Source: Rhizobium sp. BK376 (GTDB lineage Bacteria > Pseudomonadota > Alphaproteobacteria > Rhizobiales > Rhizobiaceae). Taken from it: DNA of 64,000 bases. Under the pieces are notes generated by a model. The model had not been told where the DNA came from. It saw nothing but the letters and a program-made list of their open reading frames with translations, and did not search any database. This document shows positions 1 to 8,811 of the stretch, one piece after another (the stretch's first letter is position 1; each line of letters begins with the position of its first letter). The position numbers and the translations under genes were made by a program. The stretch covers positions 98,574 through 162,573 of the forward strand of contig NZ_SLZG01000015.1 in NCBI RefSeq assembly GCF_004341625.1, in the 5' to 3' direction.

Positions 1-433
1 CGGAAAAGCCGTAGCCGGGAAGTGAGGGGACGATGACGTCGAAGGCATCCGCCGGATCACCGCCGAAAGCCGCTGGATCTGCGAGTGGATGAACAATCTT
101 CTTCATATCCCAGAATGACCACGGCCAGCCGTGAGTGAGAATAAGTGCCATAGGCTTTGGGCCATAGCCCCTTTCGCGGATGAAGTGGATATCGACGCCG
201 TCAACGATCGTCTTGAAGTTGGCAAAAGCATTCATCCGACGTTCGACGGCACGCCAGTCGAATTCATCCCGCCAATAGTCGACCAGGGACTTCAGATACT
301 CAAGGTTGACGCCATATCCCCAGTCCTCGTTGCCCAGGTCGTCAGGCCAGCGCGTCATGTCTAGCCTTCGCTTGACGTCATCCAGGACGGCGTCCGCAAT
401 ATCGATCGTATATGGTACAGGCTTCTCGGACAC
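1..433 (-). CDS. Epoxide hydrolase, N-terminal part (cut by window edge)
   Basis: The 144 visible residues match the N-terminal domain of microsomal-type (EHN family) epoxide hydrolases, alpha/beta-hydrolase enzymes that open epoxides to diols. Visible marks are an early stretch with RLDMTRWPDD, the W-rich segment DYWRDEFDWR, the VDGVDIHFI strand and the oxyanion motif HGWP at residues 101-104. The nucleophilic Asp lies beyond the window. The start is GTG at 433: it is preceded by GGGAG at a good distance and an in-frame stop lies just upstream. It follows the CoA-transferase stop by 34 nt and is the last visible gene of a long minus-strand operon. Family call is firm; the substrate is unknown. 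Confidence 0.85.
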   Translation of the reverse strand, partial: MSEKPVPYTIDIADAVLDDVKRRLDMTRWPDDLGNEDWGYGVNLEYLKSLVDYWRDEFDWRAVERRMNAFANFKTIVDGVDIHFIRERGYGPKPMALILTHGWPWSFWDMKKIVHPLADPAAFGGDPADAFDVIVPSLPGYGFS

Positions 434-467
434 ATCAGACTCCCGAAATCATTTCTCTATTGTCGTT

Positions 468-1679
468 TCAAGACCGTGCATTCATCTCAAGACCGCGCAG
501 GAGCTGCAGGATATCGTCGCGATCCTGATCGACATGCGGCGGAGCCCGATCAAAACGCACTGGCGTCGCGGACATTTTCAGAGGGTTCCCTAGAAGCCGG
601 AGCGGTTGTGCGCCGTGCGTCTCCATTTCCACCACCATCTCCCGCGCCAGCGTGTGCGGGTCGCTCAGGACTTGACCGATATCGGCGACTTTTCCTGCCG
701 GAACCTCTGCTGCAAGAATCCTCTCGACCCACCCCTCAGCGGTGTCATGTGCGAGCGCGCCGGTGATCAACGCATCAAGGGCATCGATATTGACGACCCG
801 GTCGCGGTTGCGACGAAAGCGCGGATCTTCGGATAGTTCTGGCCTGTCGATTGTGGCGGTAAACCTCTGGAACTGCTGATCGTTTCCGACCGCGACGGCA
901 ATGTCCCCATTGGCCGTGGCAAAAGTCTGGTAGGGTGCGATGTTGGGATGCCTGTTGCCGATACGCCCGGGTATCTTGCCGGAGACCAGATGGTTCGTCG
1001 CCGCATTGATCAGCCATGCAACCTGCGCGTCGTAGAGCGCGAGATCGATATACTGGCCCTCGCCAGTGTGATCGCGATGGCGAAGGGCGGCGAGAATGCC
1101 GACGGTTGCGTACATGCCGCACATGACGTCGGCAATGCCGAGACCGACCTTGACGGGGCGGCCGCCATTCTCATCGCTGTCGCCGGTAATGCTCATGATG
1201 CCGCCCATGGCCTGGATCAGGAAATCGTAGCCAGTGCGATCGGCATAGGGCCCGGTCTGGCCGAAGCCGGAGATCGCGCACCAGACGATATCCGGCTTGA
1301 CCTTGCAGATATCGTCGTAGCCGAGGCCACGACGGGCAAGGTCGCCCGGCTTGTAGTTTTCGATCACGACGTCGGAAATCGCCGCCAGCCGTTTGACGAG
1401 GGTCACCCCGTCTTCGGTCGCCAGATCGATCGCGATCGATCGCTTGTTACGGTTGGCCGAGAGGAAATAGGCGCTGAGATCGCTGTCGCTGCCATCGGCA
1501 TTGGCAACGAAGGGTGGACCCCAACCGCGGGTATCGTCGCCGGCGCCTGGCCGTTCGACCTTGATGACGTCGGCGCCGAGATCGGCGAGAAGCTGTGTCG
1601 ACGTCGGTCCGGCAAGGATACGCGAGAGATCAAGGACACGCAGACCTTCGAGGCTGGCGGGCTTTGGGTGATCGGACAT
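468..1679 (-). CDS. CaiB/BaiF (class III) CoA-transferase
   Basis: A 403-residue protein of normal length for class III CoA-transferases, which move CoA between carboxylic acids through an enzyme-bound aspartyl anhydride. The N-terminus LEGLRVLDLSRILAGP and the segment DLGADVIKVERPGAGDDTR are hallmark. The catalytic Asp is probably D184 in GIADVMCG. The start ATG at 1679 has GAGGCG upstream; a longer reading frame runs into the gene before it without homology. It begins 7 nt after the OpgC-like stop, so the two are cotranscribed. Together with the thiamine-diphosphate enzyme and the epoxide hydrolase it suggests breakdown of a small organic acid, but no substrate can be named. Confidence 0.9.
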   Translation of the reverse strand: MSDHPKPASLEGLRVLDLSRILAGPTSTQLLADLGADVIKVERPGAGDDTRGWGPPFVANADGSDSDLSAYFLSANRNKRSIAIDLATEDGVTLVKRLAAISDVVIENYKPGDLARRGLGYDDICKVKPDIVWCAISGFGQTGPYADRTGYDFLIQAMGGIMSITGDSDENGGRPVKVGLGIADVMCGMYATVGILAALRHRDHTGEGQYIDLALYDAQVAWLINAATNHLVSGKIPGRIGNRHPNIAPYQTFATANGDIAVAVGNDQQFQRFTATIDRPELSEDPRFRRNRDRVVNIDALDALITGALAHDTAEGWVERILAAEVPAGKVADIGQVLSDPHTLAREMVVEMETHGAQPLRLLGNPLKMSATPVRFDRAPPHVDQDRDDILQLLRGLEMNARS

Positions 1680-1686
1680 CGACGCC

Positions 1687-2844
1687 TCACGATTTCCAGG
1701 GAGAGGATTTGAACCAACGGACGAGATAGGCCGTACCGACAAGGGTCGCGAACCCGAACAGGTTGCCAACCACTTCCGCACTCGTCGTGCGGCCGGCGTG
1801 GTCAAGCGCGATACCGATCGGCTGAGCGATCACCATGCCTGTTATGAACACGGCGAGCGATTGCTGGCCGACGACGGTCAACAGCCGAACGAGCGGACCG
1901 CGCAGCCGCGCCCCTTTGAAGCCGACCACATGGACGGCGATGTAGCAGAGCGCCATGAAGTGAGCAAAGCGCAGCAAGCCGAAGTTGGTCTTGTCGGTGA
2001 GTGGAGCGATGCGCACGGCAGCCATCTGGAAGAAGGGGTGAACCTCCTGGAAACGGACCCATGCGAAGGGCACCGTCGCGATCACGACGGCAATCGCGAG
2101 CGCCATCAGGCGGCGGTCGTAACCCGGCGCCGGCAGCACGCCCCGCATCAGGAAGAAACCGGTGAAGAAGAGGAACTGCCAACCGAACGGATCGAAGAAC
2201 CAGGGGCGATCCGACCAGGGCTCGGCCGGCAGCCGCGTCAGGCCGAACTGCGTGGCAAGCCATAGGACGGTCATCAGAAAAAACGGCAGGTAACGGTTTG
2301 CCTTCGAGGCAAAGATCATCAATGGCATCAACGCCAGGATGACGATGTACATCGGCAGGATATCGAAATAGTTCGGCACGTAGGTCAGTGTCAGCAGCCC
2401 GACCAGCAGATGGCCAGGATCCTTCATGAACGGCACGAGGTTCAGGCTGTCGACATAGGTGACGCCGTCATAGCGCGTCCCGGCGATCACCATGATGGCT
2501 GCCACCACGATGAAGACGGCGACATGGGCCCAGAAGATCTGCCAGATGCGCTGTGCGACGCGGGCAATGAGCGCAATGGCGCCGTTGCGGTCATAGGTCG
2601 CGCCGAATGCAATCGCCGACGCCATGCCCGATTGAAACACGAACATCTCGGTGGCGTCCGAGAATCCGAAGCGTGCGGGGATCCAGAGCGCCCAGCCGTC
2701 GCTCGGTATATGCGCAAGCAGGATGATGAGCATGCCGACGCCACGGAAGAAGTCGAGGCGCGGGTCGCGTGGACGTTTCGCCGTCTGGCCGGTCGGCGCT
2801 ATCGCTGGCGCGACATCAGAAGGCGCCGTTATAGGCGCTGGCAT
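1687..2844 (-). CDS. OpgC-family membrane acyltransferase-like protein
   Basis: A polytopic inner-membrane protein with about ten hydrophobic helices and the OpgC signature near the N-terminus (RDPRLDFFRGVGMLIILLAH), followed by an IPSDGW-like loop and FGFSDATEMFVFQSG. OpgC proteins add succinyl groups to periplasmic glucans; this subfamily is broad and the acceptor here is unknown. Two starts are possible: ATG at 2844, overlapping the previous gene by 29 nt, and ATG at 2913, with GGAG 8 nt upstream but a 98-nt overlap. I prefer 2844 because the extra residues are Ala/Pro/Ser-rich and look non-conserved. It sits between the thiamine-diphosphate enzyme and the CoA-transferase. Confidence 0.8.
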   Translation of the reverse strand: MPAPITAPSDVAPAIAPTGQTAKRPRDPRLDFFRGVGMLIILLAHIPSDGWALWIPARFGFSDATEMFVFQSGMASAIAFGATYDRNGAIALIARVAQRIWQIFWAHVAVFIVVAAIMVIAGTRYDGVTYVDSLNLVPFMKDPGHLLVGLLTLTYVPNYFDILPMYIVILALMPLMIFASKANRYLPFFLMTVLWLATQFGLTRLPAEPWSDRPWFFDPFGWQFLFFTGFFLMRGVLPAPGYDRRLMALAIAVVIATVPFAWVRFQEVHPFFQMAAVRIAPLTDKTNFGLLRFAHFMALCYIAVHVVGFKGARLRGPLVRLLTVVGQQSLAVFITGMVIAQPIGIALDHAGRTTSAEVVGNLFGFATLVGTAYLVRWFKSSPWKS

Positions 2845-4444
2845 CGAACCTGCAGGCGATGAGGCTGAAACTCTTGCGTCTGCCGGCAGCCTCAAGCTCG
2901 TTGCGGAAGTCATCGATCGTCTCCACGTTCACGCCGTAGCCGCCGAACCCAAATGCGACGGCAGCAAAATCTGTTTCACCAAGGGCAACGCCGGCCGGGG
3001 CGAGGCCGGCGGAAGCCTGTTTCATCGCGATCAGCGCGAGGCTACGATCCTGGAACAGAACGATCGTCAGCGGCAGGCCGAGATCCCGAACGGTCGCAAG
3101 TTCGCCGATCCCCATCTCCAGCCCACCATCACCCATGACCGCAAACACCCGTCGCGAGGGATCCGCGACCTTCACGCCAATCGCCAGCGGGAGTGCTGCG
3201 TTCATCGTGCAGAAGCCGGCCGACTGAAGAAGGGACAGCGGCGTTGCCGCGCGCCATTTCTGCGAGAGCAGAATGCGGTGGGCGCCGCTGTCGACCGTGA
3301 CCAGGCCATCTGTCCCGGCCACTTCATTCAGGTGATCGACAATGGCGTGCGGCCCCCACGCATCCCTGGTCGAAAAGACGCGATCAAGCTCGGCTTTCGC
3401 CTTGGCCGGCTCGCCGCCGACCCAGGCTTTGCGCGCGACGAGCGAACCATTGAGCGCCTGCAATATGCTTCTCGTTTCTGCCGAAATCCATGTGCCGGCG
3501 TGATGCATGGCATGATCGGGACGAGCTTTGGAAATATCGATGAGCTTTGTCTGGTCGGCCACGAAATCGAGCCAGCCGAGCCGCATCTCGATCGGATCAT
3601 AGCCGAAGGCAAGCACCAGATCCGCCTTCTCGAACAAAGGGAGCAGGACGCGGTCGGCAAGCGGCGACAAGCCGGCGCCGCCAAGGGACAGCGGGTGGTC
3701 CTCGGGAATGATGCCCTTCGCCTTGTAGGTCGTGATAACGGGCGCTCCGATCGTCTCAGCCAAGTGTTGCAGTGCCGGGCCGGCGTTGCCGCGTACCGCT
3801 TCCAGGCCGGCGATAATCAAGGGCCGGTCGGCCATGCGAATACGTTCCGACAGGGCGCGAACGGCCGGATCCGTCACCGAAGCGCTTGTTGCAAGTCGCA
3901 TCGGAGGCGTGGCCACGGAGCCATTCGCAGCGATCATTGCTGCAACCGCGGGCGAAAGGTCGAGATGCACTGGTCCCATCGGCTCGGTTGTCGCGATTGC
4001 GATCGCCCGTGCGACGGTGGAGCCGGCACTTTCCGGTTCGATTTCGAAGGAAGCCTTGACCAGCGGGCGCAGGAGCTGGGCGTGGTCGATCACCTGATGG
4101 GTATAGCGCGCCCGGGTGGCGCGATCGACGATACCGGACATGACGATCAGTGGAACGCGCTCCTGGACCGCATCGGCGATGCCGTTGACGGCGTTTGCAA
4201 GACCGGGACCAACCGTCGTCACCAAAAGCTCGGGATTGCCGCTGATGGTGCTGGCGCCCGCTGCCATGATGGCGGCAGAGGTCTCATGGCGGGTCAGGTT
4301 GAAAGCGATCCCCGCAGTCTGCAGAGCGTCGATCAGAGTGACGACCTCTCCGCCCGGCACGCCGAAGGCATGGCGCACCCGGTACTCGTAAAGTGTCTTG
4401 GCAACGATATCGGCGACGCGTGCGGGATGTTCGGATTCAGGCAT
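2816..4444 (-). CDS. Thiamine-diphosphate-dependent enzyme (acetolactate synthase-like)
   Basis: A 542-residue member of the acetolactate synthase / benzoylformate decarboxylase superfamily. The activating Glu is E54 in LTRHETSAAIMAAG. The diphosphate-binding motif starts with GDG at residues 438-440 (VMGDGGLEMG), but the usual Asn about 27 residues later, which holds the metal, is replaced in VLFQDRS (D466). An acidic residue may still bind metal, or activity may be changed. The length and the N-terminal GVPGGEVVTLIDAL are normal for the family. Reaction cannot be assigned: a 2-keto acid decarboxylase, a carboligase or a C-C lyase are all possible. It lies in the ECF-controlled minus-strand operon. 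Confidence 0.85.
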   Translation of the reverse strand: MPESEHPARVADIVAKTLYEYRVRHAFGVPGGEVVTLIDALQTAGIAFNLTRHETSAAIMAAGASTISGNPELLVTTVGPGLANAVNGIADAVQERVPLIVMSGIVDRATRARYTHQVIDHAQLLRPLVKASFEIEPESAGSTVARAIAIATTEPMGPVHLDLSPAVAAMIAANGSVATPPMRLATSASVTDPAVRALSERIRMADRPLIIAGLEAVRGNAGPALQHLAETIGAPVITTYKAKGIIPEDHPLSLGGAGLSPLADRVLLPLFEKADLVLAFGYDPIEMRLGWLDFVADQTKLIDISKARPDHAMHHAGTWISAETRSILQALNGSLVARKAWVGGEPAKAKAELDRVFSTRDAWGPHAIVDHLNEVAGTDGLVTVDSGAHRILLSQKWRAATPLSLLQSAGFCTMNAALPLAIGVKVADPSRRVFAVMGDGGLEMGIGELATVRDLGLPLTIVLFQDRSLALIAMKQASAGLAPAGVALGETDFAAVAFGFGGYGVNVETIDDFRNELEAAGRRKSFSLIACRFDASAYNGAF

Positions 4445-4534
4445 TGTGGGTGGCCATTTCGACTTGAACGACGTTGTGGAACGAGAGACCTGTCCGGCGG
4501 ATGGTGGGACCGCACAGGCCTCTTCTGCGACACC

Positions 4535-5017
4535 TTATCGTTCGATCTGGCGGACGACGAACGCGACGACGGTGCCGAAGAGGATATGGCCGATCAGCGA
4601 GGCCCAGGTCAGCGTGATGAAGCCGAGGAATGCCGGCAATCCGGCAAACAGATGCGCCATCACATAAAGTGCAAACACCCAGAGCCCCGTGCCGAAGCCA
4701 ACGCCAGTGAGCAACAGCGGCAGCTTCGGAAAGATCAGTCTCTGCAGGGGGCGCGCGATGAAGAGATAGCCGATCGGGTAGAAGACGATGCCGACGACAG
4801 CGTGGATCGCTTCGGCCAAGAGCAGGTTGTTGAAGCCGAAGACCGATTGCACAAGGGCTGCGGGCTCCAGCGGTCCGCCGACCCAAAGCGGCGTGATGAT
4901 GCGCGCCCAGATCTCCCAAGTGATGTCAGCGGCAAGGCCGGCGAGCACGATCGTGCGGCCAAGACTTGGCTGGATGTCGGGAAAGACGCTCGTCTTTTGC
5001 ATTTCCATCATGGACAT
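4535..5017 (-). CDS. Four-helix membrane protein, unknown function
   Basis: A 160-residue protein with about four hydrophobic segments (around TIVLAGLAADITWEIWARI, AIHAVVGIVFYPIGYLFIA, LLLTGVGFGTGLWVFALY and the C-terminal LIGHILFGTVVAFVV). The start ATG at 5017 follows AAGGAGAAC at good spacing; the long upstream extension of the frame runs into the TTC38-like gene and is rejected. I recognise no named family. It lies between the TTC38-like gene (28 nt upstream) and the thiamine-diphosphate enzyme (90 nt downstream) and is probably cotranscribed. Conserved-looking polar residues sit inside the helices (W, E, H), so it could bind a ligand or cofactor. Confidence 0.75.
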   Translation of the reverse strand: MSMMEMQKTSVFPDIQPSLGRTIVLAGLAADITWEIWARIITPLWVGGPLEPAALVQSVFGFNNLLLAEAIHAVVGIVFYPIGYLFIARPLQRLIFPKLPLLLTGVGFGTGLWVFALYVMAHLFAGLPAFLGFITLTWASLIGHILFGTVVAFVVRQIER

Positions 5018-5045
5018 TGAAGTTCTCCTTGTTCGATAGATGATC

Positions 5046-6374
5046 TCAGGCTGACAGGCGCATGGCGACAGAGCGTTCGATCGATCTGAAAAGCCGGTCG
5101 TCCGCCTTAAGGCGTTGGCGAATCTGGCCGATGCGATAGACGGCGGCATCATCGCCGCCGGCGCCCACCGCCTTGGCCAGGGCGAGGACGAAAAAGTCAC
5201 GCTGGGCGTTGCTGCCGCCGATCTTCGGCAGATTGGCAACCATCCGGTCGATCATCCGCTGGTCGGCCGGCGCGTCGAGCCCGGCAAGAACACGGGCCAT
5301 CGGCACGCCGATCTCGGCCGCGATGCGGGCCTGGTCGTCCAGGCCGAGCGCCTTGGCGTCGATCTGCGCCACCAGCTCTGCCGCGCCGTCGCGATCGCCG
5401 ACCGCCACCAGTGCGGCAAGGTTGTGAAGGGCAGCAAAGATTAGCGTCGTATCGCTTTTACGCCGATGGGCAATCTCGGCGACGTCCATCCAGCGGTTGC
5501 CGACATGGACGCCCGACTGCTCCAAGCGCCACAACAGCGAGATCGCATTGGCCATGTCGCGGAAGTCGTCCGTCTGCTGCGGCCGGACTTCGTCATCGTA
5601 AAGTTCAAGGACGCGATCGTGATCGCCACGCTCGAGATGCAGCAGGCCGAGATGCCAAGCCATATGGAACGAGAAATTATTGCATCGTGACCACGCCTTG
5701 CGGCTGCCCTCCAGCCAATCGATGCCTTGCTTGGCATCGCCCTGCATCTCAAACACGTGAGAAACGGCATGAAGACCCCAGGAATCGTCGGGCTGCAGCG
5801 AAACGGCGCGTTGCCCCACCCGGAGAGCTTCGTCGTAGCGCCCGTGTTCCTCGAGCGAGAACGCATGGCAGCCGAGAACAAAACCGGCAGCATTGCTTGC
5901 CGGGTCGATAGTCCGTGCGGCCCGCGTGCTCGCCGCCAGCATGCCGCCGGCATCGCCGATCATGAAACGCAGAGCGTGGGCGAGCTTGAAAGGAAGGAAG
6001 GTCGCCGGACGATCTTCGAACCCGGCATCCAGAATGCGCGCGGCCTGTGCGAAGAGGCCCGCCTCTGCGGCCTCGAGCGCGGTCACCAGGATGCGTTCGT
6101 CGGCTGTGCCGCCGCTCTTTTCGACCAGAGCGGCGCGGGCATCCGCAAGCGCTGCGGTGGCGACCGTTGTCAGCTCCGATCGAGCGAGAATCAGGTTGGC
6201 GAAACCCTTGAGGGCATGACCGGCGACATGATCCGGATCAGCCGCAAGCGTGGCCTGAAGTGCCGTTCCGGTGTTTGGCCTATGAGCCGCAATACCGAAC
6301 ACCGCGTTTTCGAACGCACGCAGTGCTTCCGTGCTGTCCGTGCTGGTTACGAGATCATATGCATCGCGTTTCAT
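5046..6374 (-). CDS. TTC38-like tetratricopeptide repeat protein
   Basis: A 442-residue soluble TPR protein of the TTC38 type. It opens with the family pattern DAYDLVTSTDSTEALRAFENAV and has the central block DDSWGLHAVSHVFEMQGD followed by NNFSFHMAWHLGLLHLE, which is typical of TTC38 homologues. No catalytic motif is visible; these proteins are assumed to act as scaffolds. AAGGAG lies just before the ATG. It is the first gene of the minus-strand operon, with an ECF-type promoter 70 nt upstream. Confidence 0.85.
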   Translation of the reverse strand: MKRDAYDLVTSTDSTEALRAFENAVFGIAAHRPNTGTALQATLAADPDHVAGHALKGFANLILARSELTTVATAALADARAALVEKSGGTADERILVTALEAAEAGLFAQAARILDAGFEDRPATFLPFKLAHALRFMIGDAGGMLAASTRAARTIDPASNAAGFVLGCHAFSLEEHGRYDEALRVGQRAVSLQPDDSWGLHAVSHVFEMQGDAKQGIDWLEGSRKAWSRCNNFSFHMAWHLGLLHLERGDHDRVLELYDDEVRPQQTDDFRDMANAISLLWRLEQSGVHVGNRWMDVAEIAHRRKSDTTLIFAALHNLAALVAVGDRDGAAELVAQIDAKALGLDDQARIAAEIGVPMARVLAGLDAPADQRMIDRMVANLPKIGGSNAQRDFFVLALAKAVGAGGDDAAVYRIGQIRQRLKADDRLFRSIERSVAMRLSA

Positions 6375-6444
6375 GCTATTCTCCTTGAGGAGGGGCCTTC
6401 ATCTCGGATTGGGAAATCAAAAGCTCAGGTCCGATAATGGCCTT

Positions 6445-6470
6445 TACGGTCGTTCCACCGGCTTCGTTAC
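6445..6470 (-). promoter_or_regulatory. ECF promoter for the TTC38-like operon
   Basis: Read on the minus strand: GTAACG at 6470-6465, 16 nt, then CGTA at 6448-6445. It matches the pattern in front of the sigma-factor gene. The predicted transcript start lies about 60 nt before the TTC38-like ATG. Confidence 0.7.
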
Positions 6471-6545
6471 ATCGGTTGGTATTTTTTTCGCTGCTGCAGC
6501 AAATCGTCTTCAGCGCAATGACACTGGAAAAGTTTTAAAACATCT

Positions 6546-6571
6546 GTAACAAAAAAAATGTCTACTCCGTA
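6546..6571 (+). promoter_or_regulatory. ECF promoter for the SDR/Rieske operon
   Basis: GTAACA at 6546-6551, 16 nt, CGTA at 6568-6571. It lies back to back with the promoter at 6445-6470. Because the -10 element lies beyond a possible upstream ATG (6558), the gene must start at 6618. Confidence 0.7.
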
Positions 6572-6617
6572 TGAAGCTCGACAGAATTCGCATCGGCTGA
6601 ATGAAGGGGAGACGCCA

Positions 6618-7331
6618 ATGCAAGACGCATCAAGAAGTGGAATCGTCGTGATGGTGACGGGCGCAGCCGGCAATCTCGGTGGAGCGGTCGTCGCCGAGTT
6701 GTTTGATAGCGGCGCAAAAGTTGCGGCGGTCGAACGATATCTACGGGATCCCGGTTTTCGCGCAACCTGGCAAACGAGCGAAATCCTGGACCTTGACGGT
6801 GTCGATCTGAGGGATCTTTCTGCGTGTCAGGACGCTGTTCAACGGACGCTTGACGCTTTTGGTCGAGTCGATGCGCTGGTCAATACGGTTGGCGGCTTCC
6901 AAACCGGCCCCGTCGAGGGACAGGGTTTCGATCAATGGGACCACATGTTCCAGATGAATGCACGCACTGCCTACGCCATCAGTGCCGCAACCCTGAAACC
7001 GATGCAGGAGGCAGGTTACGGTCGTATTATCCACATCGCAGCGGCACCGGGCCTGAAGGCTGGCGCCAATCAGGCAGCCTATGCCGCCTCGAAGGGTGCC
7101 GTCATCCGCCTCACGGAGGCGATCGCCGCGGAGAACCGCGACAGACGCATCACAGCAAATTGTATCCTCCCCGGCACGATTGATACGCCGCAAAACCGGG
7201 CGGCGATGCCAAATGCAAAAACGGACGGCTGGGTTCAGCCTGCTGATATCGCAAGGCTTATCGGTTTTCTTGTTTCGCCGGCAGGCGGTATCGTGACGGG
7301 TGCCGCGATCCCGGCAACGGGCCGCGTGTGA
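6618..7331 (+). CDS. Short-chain dehydrogenase/reductase
   Basis: A 237-residue SDR, an NAD(P)-dependent oxidoreductase. The nucleotide-binding motif is VTGAAGNLGGAVV, the NNAG region reads LVNTVGGFQTGP, and the active-site Tyr and Lys are in QAAYAASKGAV. The C-terminal NCILPGTIDTPQNR is also normal. The catalytic Ser position appears as HIAAAPGL, where Ala replaces the usual Ser, so activity may be low or altered. The ATG at 6618 has GGGGAGA upstream and lies about 40 nt beyond the predicted transcript start. It is the first gene of an operon that continues 7 nt later with small membrane proteins and a Rieske membrane protein. Confidence 0.9.
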   Translation: MQDASRSGIVVMVTGAAGNLGGAVVAELFDSGAKVAAVERYLRDPGFRATWQTSEILDLDGVDLRDLSACQDAVQRTLDAFGRVDALVNTVGGFQTGPVEGQGFDQWDHMFQMNARTAYAISAATLKPMQEAGYGRIIHIAAAPGLKAGANQAAYAASKGAVIRLTEAIAAENRDRRITANCILPGTIDTPQNRAAMPNAKTDGWVQPADIARLIGFLVSPAGGIVTGAAIPATGRV

Positions 7332-7338
7332 GGTATTT

Positions 7339-7554
7339 ATGTTTGATCCCTCCGATCCGATCTCTGCGGGGCTGATGCTGTGGGCGGGCATCGGGCTTAT
7401 TGTCGCCGCTGCCTTCTTGCTTTATGGCTTCGACAAGGTCGATCCAGGCGCCCATGATGCCTATGCGGTGAGACCTCTCCTTATCCCCGGCCTCGTTCTC
7501 CTTTGGCCGGTGGTCGTCTGGCGCTGGCTGAGCCTCGCAAAGGGAGGAAAGTAA
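7339..7554 (+). CDS. Small membrane protein of the Rieske operon (71 aa)
   Basis: A 71-residue protein with two hydrophobic segments (SAGLMLWAGIGLIVAAAFLLYG and LLIPGLVLLWPVVVW). The ATG at 7339 has GAGG upstream. It is 7 nt after the SDR and 1 nt before the next gene, so it is certainly in the operon. No named family is recognised. Its position suggests a small subunit of the membrane redox module encoded downstream. Confidence 0.75.
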   Translation: MFDPSDPISAGLMLWAGIGLIVAAAFLLYGFDKVDPGAHDAYAVRPLLIPGLVLLWPVVVWRWLSLAKGGK

Positions 7555-7555
7555 G

Positions 7556-7717
7556 ATGCAGCGCCGCCATCGTCGCGCCCACAAGGCGATCTGGAGCGGA
7601 CTTGCAATCGCTCTGCCGCTTTTGCTTGCCGTCATCTTCGCAAGCGCTCCAAAGCTGCCAATTGATGCGCCGGCAATCCGTCTCGACGGCAACGCCATTG
7701 AAGGAGCGCGACCATGA
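7556..7717 (+). CDS. Single-helix small protein (53 aa)
   Basis: A 53-residue protein with a basic N-terminus (MQRRHRRAHK), one hydrophobic helix (about residues 15-31) and a short tail predicted to lie in the periplasm. GGAGG precedes the ATG by a few bases and the stop overlaps the next ATG (ATGA), so translational coupling is likely. Its topology fits a single-pass accessory subunit; no family is recognised. Confidence 0.7.
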   Translation: MQRRHRRAHKAIWSGLAIALPLLLAVIFASAPKLPIDAPAIRLDGNAIEGARP

Positions 7718-8811
7718 CAGTCTCCTACAAGCCGGTCATCTGGAACCGGACCAAAATGATCTATGATTGCGTCCTGCTGGCTGGGATCGTCATCTACATT
7801 CTCATTTTCCTGAAAGCTGGCCCGCTTCTATCGCCGGCGTTGCGCGATGTCGATCTGCCGACACAGCGGATGCGGGCCTTCGGTACACTGGCGCTGCTGA
7901 TGCTGACAATCGTGCTGGCGATTGGACCGCTCGCCCGCATCGATACGCGCTTTATTCCGCTGCTCTACAACAGACGTCACTTCGGCGTGATGACTGCGAT
8001 TGTCGCCGCGACACATGCCTATTACGTTCTCGGCTGGTATTTTTCCTACAGCCCGACCCATGAGCTAACAGCTCTTTTCACCAGCAATACCAGCTTCAAC
8101 AGTATTGCAGGTTTTCCCTTCGAGCTTTTCGGCGTTTTTGCGCTTGTCATTCTGGCTGTCCTTGCGGCTACGAGCCATGACTTCTGGCTTTCCTTCCTGA
8201 CGCCGCCCTTGTGGAAGGCGATCCATATGAGTGTATATTTCGCTTACGCGGCGATCATAATGCATGTGGCGCTTGGCGCGCTCCTCGATCGCCGTGATCT
8301 CGCCCTTGGGCTGCTCCTGGTCGGTGGATTGGCACTGCTCTCAACGTTGCATCTGATCGCTGGGTGGCGTGAGGTTGCGGCAGATGCGGCTGCTTCGGCC
8401 ACGGCAACCGAGGAACCCTGGATCGTCGTCGGCGATCTCTCTGAGATTGCCGAGGGCAGGGCGATCATCGGCGCGTCTCCAGGCGGCGAACGCATCGCGG
8501 TCTTTCGCTCGAAGGGTGGTCTGTCGGCCGTGTCGAATGTCTGCTCGCACCAGAATGGGCCAATCGGCGAAGGCAAGGTCGTTCTCGGATTCATTACCTG
8601 TCCGTGGCACGGCTATCAGTATCGGCTTGATGACGGCTGTTCGCCGCCGCCATTTCGCGATCGTATCCGTAAATATCGGGTTCAACTGCGAGGCTCGAAT
8701 GTGCTCGTCGACCCCGAACCATTACCGCTAGGAGCAAAGCTGGAACCGTTTGCAATTCCTGCAGAACTGCTTGTTGCGTCTGCAAGCGTATCTAAGCAAG
8801 GAGGAGCCTGA
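7714..8811 (+). CDS. Ferric-reductase-like transmembrane protein fused to a Rieske [2Fe-2S] domain
   Basis: A 365-residue fusion. Residues about 1-225 carry six or seven transmembrane helices of the ferric-reductase/MsrQ type, with candidate haem histidines in AATHAYYVLGWYF and in KAIHMSVYFAYAAIIMHVA. Residues about 230-335 are a Rieske domain with the cluster ligands in CSHQNG and CPWHG. Such a protein can pass electrons between quinol or haem and an iron-sulfur centre at the membrane. The start overlaps the previous stop (ATGA) and the end overlaps the next start. The physiological acceptor is unknown; an SDR at the head of the operon is a possible soluble partner. Confidence 0.9.
   Translation: MTVSYKPVIWNRTKMIYDCVLLAGIVIYILIFLKAGPLLSPALRDVDLPTQRMRAFGTLALLMLTIVLAIGPLARIDTRFIPLLYNRRHFGVMTAIVAATHAYYVLGWYFSYSPTHELTALFTSNTSFNSIAGFPFELFGVFALVILAVLAATSHDFWLSFLTPPLWKAIHMSVYFAYAAIIMHVALGALLDRRDLALGLLLVGGLALLSTLHLIAGWREVAADAAASATATEEPWIVVGDLSEIAEGRAIIGASPGGERIAVFRSKGGLSAVSNVCSHQNGPIGEGKVVLGFITCPWHGYQYRLDDGCSPPPFRDRIRKYRVQLRGSNVLVDPEPLPLGAKLEPFAIPAELLVASASVSKQGGA

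Noticed and set aside
2651..5020. A 789-codon open frame on the plus strand
   Set aside because: It is antisense to the TPP enzyme, OpgC-like and membrane protein genes, has low-complexity His/Arg/Gly composition and no family similarity; long antisense frames are common in GC-rich DNA.
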